This document shows, piece by piece, positions 19,633-27,203 of a DNA stretch of 64,000 nt. How positions within the stretch are numbered: position 1 is the stretch's first letter; every line of letters begins with the position of its first letter. The notes under the pieces were generated by a model, which saw only the letters and a list, made by a program, of their open reading frames with translations, was not told where the DNA came from and searched no databases. The DNA is from Methanothermobacter sp. (GTDB lineage: Archaea > Methanobacteriota > Methanobacteria > Methanobacteriales > Methanothermobacteraceae), in contig NZ_JASFYG010000006.1 in assembly GCF_030055435.1 (NCBI RefSeq), positions 1 to 64,000 of the forward strand, written 5' to 3'. Position numbers and translations under genes: made by a program.

Positions 19633-19740
19633 ATCTGGGTCGTGAATAAACTGTACCCTGTTGGGCCGCACTCTGGTTCCAGAGGTGTCTGTATTTCTGA
19701 CCTGTACCGAGACCCGAAGGTGTTAATGAGGGGAAACAAT
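19633..19740 (+). ncRNA. Possible small structured RNA
   Basis: This 265-bp gene-free region contains an A/T-rich TATA-like box (19603-19613), then GGGTC (19637-19641) complementary to GACCC (19711-19715), a perfect hairpin CTCTGG-TT-CCAGAG (19671-19684) between them, and GTAC near both arms. No open frame of note. The strand and existence of a transcript are inferred; it could also be the 3' region of the minus-strand V4R gene. Confidence 0.22.
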
Positions 19741-19754
19741 AAATGGGCTGTTGG

Positions 19755-20186
19755 TTATCTCACAAATTCCTCAAATTCACAGGTACGGTCACCGAGACCC
19801 CAGCACTTAACCTCACGGAGGTCAACTGGTCTCCCGCTCATGGATTCGAGTATCCCTGCAAGTAGACCACCCTCAAAGTGACAGAGGGCCTTACCTGAAG
19901 CAGGAAGTCCTGCACAGCTTAGGCACTCATCAACCCTAAGGCGGTAGGGGTTCTCTTCAAGAATCTCAAGTTCACCGGCGCGGTTATCATGGAGAACTTT
20001 CACGGCTTCATCAGTGCTCTTCAGTCCCATACTCCGTCCAAGGTCCTTACCACTCTTGTAGAGGATACCATTGGCCCCGTCTCCTATGATTGAGTAGGGC
20101 ATGAACCTCAGTATCCTGAACAGTTTTATATCTGTCATGGTACCAAGGGATGGTCTTTCCGCCACAAGGTCTCCAACATCATACAT
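19755..20186 (-). CDS. Stand-alone V4R (4-vinyl reductase) domain protein
   Basis: 143 residues covering a V4R domain, with a cysteine/histidine-rich C-terminal half (CLSCAG, LCHFEGG, CWGLGDRTCEF) typical of its metal- or ligand-binding core. V4R domains bind small hydrophobic ligands or act as sensors and heterodimerisation modules; no function is known for the single-domain archaeal forms. GGTGAT lies 4 nt before ATG 20186. Monocistronic; downstream lies the possible small RNA. Confidence 0.8.
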   Translation of the reverse strand: MYDVGDLVAERPSLGTMTDIKLFRILRFMPYSIIGDGANGILYKSGKDLGRSMGLKSTDEAVKVLHDNRAGELEILEENPYRLRVDECLSCAGLPASGKALCHFEGGLLAGILESMSGRPVDLREVKCWGLGDRTCEFEEFVR

Positions 20187-20316
20187 ATTCATCACCTTTT
20201 AATAAAGGGTATCTCTTAATATTTAAAGTTTTGTTATTACCGGAGCATCCAAAAAATAGTAATAAGTCGCAGACAATTATTATCCCTGGCAGCATGGCCA
20301 CAGTTCTTAATTAGGG

Positions 20317-20330
20317 ATTAAAAAAATTAA
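20317..20330 (-). terminator. U-rich terminator after the DUF5518-like gene
   Basis: Just past the minus-strand stop at 20334 the transcript would read TTAATTTTTTTAAT, a uridine-rich tract typical of archaeal intrinsic termination. Confidence 0.4.
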
Positions 20331-20333
20331 TGA

Positions 20334-20690
20334 TCAGTCACCGGCAAGGAAACCCCCAATGGCGCCACCGATACCCATGAAGATCATTGAAACAAAGAGG
20401 AGTACCACCACAAGCAGTATACCGGCGAATGCACCAAGGAACAACCCTCCGAATCCTCCAAGGACGGCACCAAAGATTGTTAAGAGAACCGCTAGGACTA
20501 TGCCGCCAAAGGCACCGGCAAGCGTGGCATTCCAGAACCCACCAGTGGCACCTTCCCTCACCATGAGGCCAACAACAAAACCCGCAAGGAACAAGCCAAG
20601 GACAGAGGCCTGGTCAATAAACGGGCTAAGGATGATCGGAAAAACAACTGCAAGTATGAATCCAGTAATGACAGCTCCCCACTTAACCAT
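20334..20690 (-). CDS. Small integral membrane protein, DUF5518-like
   Basis: 118 residues with three to four membrane helices separated by short glycine-rich loops (GGFGGLFLG, GIGGAIGG). This matches the DUF5518-type small membrane proteins common in methanogens; function unknown. ATG 20690 is preceded by GGTG and by a conserved start for the family (MVKWG); the longer frame would add 41 non-hydrophobic residues and overlap the divergent photolyase gene. Divergent promoter region 20691-20784. Confidence 0.75.
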   Translation of the reverse strand: MVKWGAVITGFILAVVFPIILSPFIDQASVLGLFLAGFVVGLMVREGATGGFWNATLAGAFGGIVLAVLLTIFGAVLGGFGGLFLGAFAGILLVVVLLFVSMIFMGIGGAIGGFLAGD

Positions 20691-20784
20691 ATAAACACCA
20701 TTATAATTTATGTTACGCCATCCTAAAAAACTTTTAGATTTATAGACACCTCCTGACATAATATTATACATGCCAGGGGAATCT

Positions 20785-22230
20785 ATGGCAGTTGTCTTCC
20801 CACACCACCTCATGGAGAATCATCCCGCTGCAGAGAAAACATCAGACTTCATTGTGGTGGAGGACCAACTCTTCTTCGGAGACCCCGTATTCAACCTGAG
20901 GTTCCATAAGAACAAACTCTTACTTCACAGGGCCTCCATGCGCTACTATTATGACCACCTGAAATCAAGGGGCCTGAATGTCAGATACATAGATTACACG
21001 CCGGACCCTGACATGGGGTACCTCAGGGAGCACCTTGAGGGATATGAGAGGGTCTACACACTGGAACTCCTTGACCATGAACTTGAGAGGAGATTGAGGC
21101 GGCTCTGCAGTGAAACGGGCGCAGAACTCGTTGAGATTGAGGGGCCATTCATCTTCAGAAGGAGGCTCATGGACAGTTACTTCAGGGATGGCAGGTTCTT
21201 TCTCACATCATTCTACATAAGGGAGAGGAGGAGGCTCTCCATTCTCATGGAAAACTCCAAGCCCAAGGGCGGTAAATGGACATTTGATAGGGAGAACAGG
21301 AGGAGGCTGCCGCGGGGAACGAATATTCCCAGGCCCATAGAACTGCCTGAAAACAGTTATGTGCGTGAAGCCAGGAGTTACGTGACCGAGCGCTTTTCTG
21401 ATAACCCTGGTTTCATGGAACACTTCAACTACCCCACAACCCACAGGGAAGCCCGGATATTTTTGAGGGATTTCATAGAAAAAAGGCTCAGGAACTTTGG
21501 AAGCTACCAGGATTTCATATCCCGTGATGAGACGTTTCTCTTCCACTCTGTACTCTCTTCCTCACTCAACATCTGCCTCCTAACACCCATGGAGGTTCTG
21601 AAAGCAGCGCTATCTGCAGATGCCCCCCTCAATTCTGTTGAGGGATTTGTGAGGCAGGTTATGGGCTGGAGGGAGTTCATAAGGGCAGTTTACATTCTTA
21701 GGGGATCCTATCAGAGGACCAGGAACTTCTTTAACCACAGTGGCAGACTGACAGATAAACTTTATTATGGCAGAACAGGTCTTGAGCCCTATGATAACGC
21801 AGTAAGGAGGGTTTTAACCTGGGGATACACCCACCACATCGAGCGTCTCATGGTCATAGGTAATCTCATGCTCCTCCTCAGCATCGACCCTGATGAGGTT
21901 TATCGCTGGTTCATGGAGATGTTCATAGACTCCTATGACTGGGTGATGGTCCCCAACGTCTATGGCATGAGCCAGTACGCTGATGGGGGCCTCATGGCAA
22001 CCAAGCCCTACATATCATCATCAAACTATATCCTGAGGATGAGTGACCATGCAAGGGGTGACTGGTGCAGGGTCTGGGACTCCCTCTTCTGGACATTCTT
22101 AAGTGATAAGAGAACCTATATAGGTGAAAATCCACGCATGAGGCTCCTCTACAGGTACCTCACAGATGAGAAACTTGAGAACTTCCAGAAGGTTAAAAGA
22201 AAATTTTTAGAGGAACTCAGAGACCCCTGA
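20785..22230 (+). CDS. Cryptochrome/photolyase-family protein (PhrB/FeS-BCP-like) lacking the Fe-S cysteines
   Basis: About 481 residues. The N-terminal Rossmann domain (DQLFF, FHKNKLLLHRASM) and the C-terminal FAD domain (WREFIRAVY, YTHHIERLMVIGN, DWVMVPNVYGMSQYADGG, YISSSNYI) match prokaryotic (6-4) photolyases of the PhrB group. In that group four cysteines hold a 4Fe-4S cluster; here the region after NYILRMSDH contains only one cysteine and is shortened, so the cluster appears lost. A light-dependent repair or FAD-based role is inferred. ATG 20785 follows AGGGGA; ATG 20770 is the alternative. Confidence 0.85.
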   Translation: MAVVFPHHLMENHPAAEKTSDFIVVEDQLFFGDPVFNLRFHKNKLLLHRASMRYYYDHLKSRGLNVRYIDYTPDPDMGYLREHLEGYERVYTLELLDHELERRLRRLCSETGAELVEIEGPFIFRRRLMDSYFRDGRFFLTSFYIRERRRLSILMENSKPKGGKWTFDRENRRRLPRGTNIPRPIELPENSYVREARSYVTERFSDNPGFMEHFNYPTTHREARIFLRDFIEKRLRNFGSYQDFISRDETFLFHSVLSSSLNICLLTPMEVLKAALSADAPLNSVEGFVRQVMGWREFIRAVYILRGSYQRTRNFFNHSGRLTDKLYYGRTGLEPYDNAVRRVLTWGYTHHIERLMVIGNLMLLLSIDPDEVYRWFMEMFIDSYDWVMVPNVYGMSQYADGGLMATKPYISSSNYILRMSDHARGDWCRVWDSLFWTFLSDKRTYIGENPRMRLLYRYLTDEKLENFQKVKRKFLEELRDP

Positions 22231-22234
22231 TAGG

Positions 22235-22930
22235 TTACTCATAACCTGTGTAGTCCAGGGCACCTGAGTTGTAGAGCCTCTGAAGGTCAGATGCATGGGT
22301 TAGCTCATATGCGGTGTAGGGGTTGTTGAGGTAAGGGTGGATGAGACCCTTTATGATGTAATAGTAGGCTCCCAGTCTCCCGTACTGCCTCCAGACTATC
22401 TGCACGTAGAGGGGGAAACCACAGCCAGGGTTTACGAATACGTTACCCTCCCGCACGGTCCCATGGAAGACCATGGGCATGGGGCCCTCCTGGCCCTTCT
22501 CGGCAGCCACCCTCTCAACGTAGTCCATGGCCTCATCGAGAGTGTCGAATTCGTATCCATCGGCCCTGTAACGGTATTTGCCATCAGGCACTCCAAATAT
22601 GAAGGATTCAAGGACCTCGGTCCAGTCTATGTCTGTCCTGTACTCTGAACTGATGTATGCGAGTTCTATTATGGTGACGTTGCCCTCCCTGTAGTGTCTG
22701 TAGTTTGAGCTCCCTGCGTAGTGGACCACAAGGGCACACTTGGACCCCCTCTGGGCCGCGTACTCTGCAAGCACCTTTGACTGGGGGTGTCCTGGGTACA
22801 TATCAGGGTTTGCCAGTTTTACGAAACCCAGACGCCCAACGGGCTCCACGGGGCTCAGGGCAGTTACAGCGTAGAGGTATACCCCAAATATGAGAATGGC
22901 TGCAACGATTATATAGGATGATCTTGCCAT
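22235..22930 (-). CDS. Exported or membrane-anchored protein, unknown function
   Basis: 231 residues with one N-terminal hydrophobic segment (about 5-25) followed by a soluble domain with two cysteines and many aromatic residues. No family recognised. GAGGAT precedes the ATG. The gene ends 4 bp from the convergent photolyase-like gene. Probably on the outer face of the membrane. Confidence 0.65.
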   Translation of the reverse strand: MARSSYIIVAAILIFGVYLYAVTALSPVEPVGRLGFVKLANPDMYPGHPQSKVLAEYAAQRGSKCALVVHYAGSSNYRHYREGNVTIIELAYISSEYRTDIDWTEVLESFIFGVPDGKYRYRADGYEFDTLDEAMDYVERVAAEKGQEGPMPMVFHGTVREGNVFVNPGCGFPLYVQIVWRQYGRLGAYYYIIKGLIHPYLNNPYTAYELTHASDLQRLYNSGALDYTGYE

Positions 22931-23018
22931 GTTATCCTCGTTTAATTTATCTATTTTAATTTATGCTAAGGCCCATTCTGTATAAAAGTAACGGTGTATA
23001 TTAGGCAAGAGAGAGTCA

Positions 23019-23777
23019 TTATTTTTCCTGCAGTAACTCTTTGATTTCCCTGACCTCCCTTTTAAGATCCTCTATACTTTTTTCTATGTTTTCTATCCTG
23101 TCATGGATCTCCTTTTCTTCTTCAGGGTTTTTAACGAACCAGGAGGCCAGGGAGGCTGTGAGGAAACCCACGAAGGTGACCCCTACAAGCATGAGTATGC
23201 TGGTGATGGCCTTACCGTAGAGTGTTGTTGGGGGGATTACAACCTCACCCACGATGGTGGTTGTGATGCTGTACCATAGGGAGTCCAGCGGGCCGTGGAG
23301 GGATCTGTTGACCCCTGATTCTATCATATAGAAGAAGAGTGTGCCTCCCACTATTGCAAAGAGGAGTATTCCCAGTGCTTGGTCAAGGTGAGTGTCCACA
23401 AGGAATGTGAAGAACTTCTTGAGGTACTTCCTGAAGAGTGCGAGGACCTTCACAACCCTGATGATCCTTATGAACCTGAAGGCCCTAAAGAAATCCACAG
23501 GCATGAAGGCCAGTATATCCATCCAGTTCTCCCTTAAGAATCCTTTTCTGTTATCGGCCCTTTTGAGGTTGATGGAGAATTCCAGGAAGAGTATGATGCA
23601 GAGGAAAAGGTCAAACTGGTTGATGGCATTCACTGTCCCTGGATTTGAGGGGTAGAATGATATGTAGCTTAAAAGCACTATGTCAAGGATTATGAGTATT
23701 AGGAGAGTGAGTTCCTTGATCCTGATGAGTTCTCCGTACTCCATGGGGACCACATTATAGAGTTGGTCTTCTGGCAT
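23019..23777 (-). CDS. Voltage-gated-like ion channel subunit with unusual filter
   Basis: About 252 residues from ATG 23777 (a longer frame to 23867 exists but its first 30 residues look non-conserved; the start is uncertain). Several membrane helices precede an S4-like segment with regularly spaced arginines (FRAFRFIRIIRVVKVLALFRKY), then a pore region SLWYSITTTIVGEVVIPPTT, a last membrane helix and a C-terminal coiled coil (about 35 residues of E/K/I/L). The usual potassium filter T-V-G-Y-G-D is replaced by T-I-V-G-E-V, so ion selectivity is uncertain. The coiled coil probably drives tetramer assembly. Confidence 0.78.
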   Translation of the reverse strand: MPEDQLYNVVPMEYGELIRIKELTLLILIILDIVLLSYISFYPSNPGTVNAINQFDLFLCIILFLEFSINLKRADNRKGFLRENWMDILAFMPVDFFRAFRFIRIIRVVKVLALFRKYLKKFFTFLVDTHLDQALGILLFAIVGGTLFFYMIESGVNRSLHGPLDSLWYSITTTIVGEVVIPPTTLYGKAITSILMLVGVTFVGFLTASLASWFVKNPEEEKEIHDRIENIEKSIEDLKREVREIKELLQEK

Positions 23778-23907
23778 CTTAAATACTTTGCAGTGCATGG
23801 GGTTCCATCCTAACTGCGGTTCATGTAATCTCTTAGTCCACATGACAGCCATAAAATGTAAGTACATGACTTCGTTATAGTGACGTTACGAATCCACATG
23901 GTCAGAA

Positions 23908-23918
23908 TAAACACCTAG
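23908..23918 (+). repeat. 11-bp direct repeat, left flank of restriction island
   Basis: TAAACACCTAG, repeated in the same orientation at 30263-30273. The two copies bracket the res-mod gene pair. See the right-hand copy. Confidence 0.5.
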
Positions 23919-24028
23919 GTAGTACTATTTAAAGAAATGTTATTTAAAGGTTAAGGTGGACTACAAGTTTTTTCCAAGATAATCTTTATTTCTACGACAA
24001 AGTCATGATTACCTGGTCTCTGCCACAA

Positions 24029-27000
24029 TCAAAATTCCATGCCTATCTTCTCAAACATTTTTCCTATATAATCGCCATGTTCCTGAAACAAGATGTTATG
24101 ATCCTCAAATTCCGCCAAGGCATCCTTGTCATCAATTTCGGAAAATCTGCCATTTTCCCATGATTTCTTTATTTTGCTGTACTCGGATACCGATACAATG
24201 AAAGCATCCAGTTGTAAATCAACACTCCCATCTTCATTTATCCTATCTTCAATACGCTTAATGAATTTGCATAATTGAATTTTCTCATCCTTGAAATTCC
24301 CCAAGTTTCTGATACCCTTCGGATCAACAAAAACCATATACTGCTTATCTCCATCTTTAAGCCACAAAATGAAGTCTGGATAGAAACCCGCACTTAAGAA
24401 AAACCCAACCCCCTTTTTGGAAATATTTCTTAATAAAAACAGATCTTTATCCTCAAATAAATCTTTTCTACTCTCCAAGAAATCTCTCAGATCCTCCACA
24501 AACTTTGTTTCTCCCTCATTCAACTTCACAGGGATTGATTTTATCTCTTCTTTATTTTCTTTCCAGATTATCAAAGGAGTGTAAAGATGGTTGTCAAGAT
24601 GGACAATGAAAGAATCCCATTTTTCCCAAGAATCAGGCACCATGTCCCCATTATACCCTTCAAGCTGCTCTGTAATACTCGAAATATCAGAGGCCAATTT
24701 TTTCGGGATTTTAAGGGTAATCTCATAGTTCTCTGGAAACATTGAGAAACTTTCCTTAGTTAGTTTCTCAACCTCTAAATAATCCATCATCTTTCTTTTT
24801 TCCATCTTTCTGTAAAATTTGCTCATATAATCCTTGAGAACCATCAAAACTATTTCATGGAACTTTTCCATCCCCTTGAAGGAAGTTATTTTTAATGTGG
24901 GCCTACCATTCTCCCTTTCCACAGCTATTCCAGAGGCATCGGCCATGAAAATCTGATATCTCCTCGAGTTTATGATATCCCTCAGGACATCAACGTCGAT
25001 GAGCAGATTGAACATTCCATTGATTGTCTTATGATTTATTACTTCAGAATAAATTAGATCCCAATCAATAAGATCCAGATACTCATCAGATATTTCCACG
25101 GCCCTGTTAACGACTGTAGATACCGCTTCATTTCTCAATCCATGTGCAAATGTAATTTTAGGCCTTAAATCAAGCTTAATAGTATCCAAGATATCCAGAT
25201 CAGCCTCCAACCTAACTGGATGCTCAAGAAAATCAAAGTCATCCTTTGTCTTTATTGTATATATCTTCCCTTCCCATTTTTCGCTGTTGTTAAACCTGAT
25301 AGGGATCACTATTTCCTCATAATGCACTTCCTCATTCTCTATCGCTGTGAGGAATGAATTTATGTAATCAGCGTTTAAACCGAATATAAACAAGGTCTGA
25401 AGGGCTTTTAATTCATAATCAGGATTTTCTTCTCTTTTTAGAGAATAATCTTTACCTTTAAGCCTCACACCCCTCCCAAAAAGTTGGATGATCTGCGGTC
25501 CTTCACCTTTTCCCATATTTATTAGTCCCATATTGGAGACTCTCCATGAGTTCCAGCCTTCAACAAATTTTTTTGAGCCTATAAGAATGTTTATTGGTGA
25601 TCTGTTCTCATTTATTCCAAAAAACAGAGATTGACTCATGTGATCCTCTTTCAGTTCAATCCCTGACTCCTCTATTAACTTCTTAAGAGAAGACACATCT
25701 CCAACGTTTATAACTCCAAAGTATTTTTCTGATGTGGATGCTTTAAGCCCTATTTCACCCTCTGCATTCTTAATTTCATAAAGTTCAAGGTTTCCTTTGC
25801 CATTGAAAACATTTTGATAGATGCCTTCAACAATTTCTTCAATGGAATCTTCTCTCACAAAATCAAACTTGCCCTTGAAAATATCGTTCCCTTCCTCGTC
25901 AATGAGTCCTGACTGCCCGCCCAATATCTTCTCAACGTTTTCTTTAAGATAGTTTTCTGATTTCATTATTTTATCAAGAAATTGAATTAACCGGACCACA
26001 TCAGAATTTAATCCCTTTCCAGTAACTTTACTTCCAACAAAGGTCTGCAGAGGTTTTTCTATATGGTACTCCCTCAATTCTTCCCTATTCTTTTCAAAAA
26101 TGACCAGTTGCTCATAGAAAGATAATAATCCTGCTGTTAGCAATAAATTTTGCTGTTCTTCTGAATAGAACTCTCTTGCTCCCTTTTTCTCTGCTTTTAT
26201 GTTATAAACGTAGAAATCCTTTCCATAACCATCCATGTAAAAATACTTGTAAGAGTAATCAAAGATTATGGCTTTTGAGTATTCATCATATAATTCAATA
26301 TTCATCCGGTTTGACTTTCCACCTCTTGGTCTCCCGGAGCTTGTAAATTTAATAATCTGGCCAAATGTCGCTGAATATTCAAATATAAATCCATTTTTTG
26401 CTATTTTTTCTCTTAATCCTTTCCATGTCTGTTCTTCAGATTTTTGACCTTTGTGTCCCTCATCAATAAAAACCAAATTTTTACCATCGAAAGAGGAGAT
26501 ATCTACACTCACACCCTCTCCTTTTTTCTCCTCCCTTAGTTTATGAATTTCTATAACCAGAATTTCCTCATTCCTTGTCTTTAAATTATCAATGTTCCCA
26601 TCATATAATTTGCAGGGAATACCTGACAATTTTAATTCATCATAATGCTGTTTTGATAAACCTTCATTAGGTGTTATAAGGATGATGTTATCCCATGGTT
26701 TATCTGCGTATTTCAGAATCTGCCAGTAATTTATATGCATAATAAGCGTTTTTCCGCTTCCTGTTGCCATCCAAAAAGCAAGTTTTTTAAGGTCATCCTC
26801 ACTGAATGGTTTTATTTCTGTCCCCTTTTCCCTGTTAAACTCCTTCAGGAACGAGTTCAATTCATTTAAAAAGTTATGTCTGTCCCTGCAATATCTATCT
26901 AAAAATATTTCTGTAAATAAAACCGCCAGGTATTGGAAGTACTTGAGGTTAAAGTTTGGCTGGTTTCTATTTTTCCTTAATGTCTCTACATATCTTCTTA

Positions 27001-27202
27001 TCGATTCATCGTATCTTAAAAGTTGATCCTCCCATCCTCCCTTTAATCCAATCAAAAAATCAGCAAAATAACTTCTTCCATGGGAGTCATAACCCTCTTC
27101 TACATCCTTTAATTTTTCCCTTAATTCGTTAAAATCATCCAAGCCAAACAGTTTGAGGAAATACTTATTTAGTACCAGGTGCTTCTCAAGTTCCATTGAC
27201 AT
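24029..27202 (-). CDS. Type III restriction enzyme, Res subunit
   Basis: 1057 residues. A superfamily 2 helicase/translocase: Walker A ATGSGKT (146-152), DEGH box (247-250), SATF motif III, and a C-terminal helicase part including QLFGRGVRLKG. Near the C-terminus GFYPDFILW and VDPKG (about 940-963) give the PD-(D/E)xK endonuclease site. Res cuts DNA at a distance from two head-to-head unmethylated sites when in complex with Mod. ATG 27202 overlaps the mod stop region, so the genes are coupled. Base composition is clearly more AT-rich than neighbours, with many AAA/AAT/TTT codons: likely recent transfer. Confidence 0.92.
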   Translation of the reverse strand: MSMELEKHLVLNKYFLKLFGLDDFNELREKLKDVEEGYDSHGRSYFADFLIGLKGGWEDQLLRYDESIRRYVETLRKNRNQPNFNLKYFQYLAVLFTEIFLDRYCRDRHNFLNELNSFLKEFNREKGTEIKPFSEDDLKKLAFWMATGSGKTLIMHINYWQILKYADKPWDNIILITPNEGLSKQHYDELKLSGIPCKLYDGNIDNLKTRNEEILVIEIHKLREEKKGEGVSVDISSFDGKNLVFIDEGHKGQKSEEQTWKGLREKIAKNGFIFEYSATFGQIIKFTSSGRPRGGKSNRMNIELYDEYSKAIIFDYSYKYFYMDGYGKDFYVYNIKAEKKGAREFYSEEQQNLLLTAGLLSFYEQLVIFEKNREELREYHIEKPLQTFVGSKVTGKGLNSDVVRLIQFLDKIMKSENYLKENVEKILGGQSGLIDEEGNDIFKGKFDFVREDSIEEIVEGIYQNVFNGKGNLELYEIKNAEGEIGLKASTSEKYFGVINVGDVSSLKKLIEESGIELKEDHMSQSLFFGINENRSPINILIGSKKFVEGWNSWRVSNMGLINMGKGEGPQIIQLFGRGVRLKGKDYSLKREENPDYELKALQTLFIFGLNADYINSFLTAIENEEVHYEEIVIPIRFNNSEKWEGKIYTIKTKDDFDFLEHPVRLEADLDILDTIKLDLRPKITFAHGLRNEAVSTVVNRAVEISDEYLDLIDWDLIYSEVINHKTINGMFNLLIDVDVLRDIINSRRYQIFMADASGIAVERENGRPTLKITSFKGMEKFHEIVLMVLKDYMSKFYRKMEKRKMMDYLEVEKLTKESFSMFPENYEITLKIPKKLASDISSITEQLEGYNGDMVPDSWEKWDSFIVHLDNHLYTPLIIWKENKEEIKSIPVKLNEGETKFVEDLRDFLESRKDLFEDKDLFLLRNISKKGVGFFLSAGFYPDFILWLKDGDKQYMVFVDPKGIRNLGNFKDEKIQLCKFIKRIEDRINEDGSVDLQLDAFIVSVSEYSKIKKSWENGRFSEIDDKDALAEFEDHNILFQEHGDYIGKMFEKIGMEF

Positions 27203-27203
27203 C

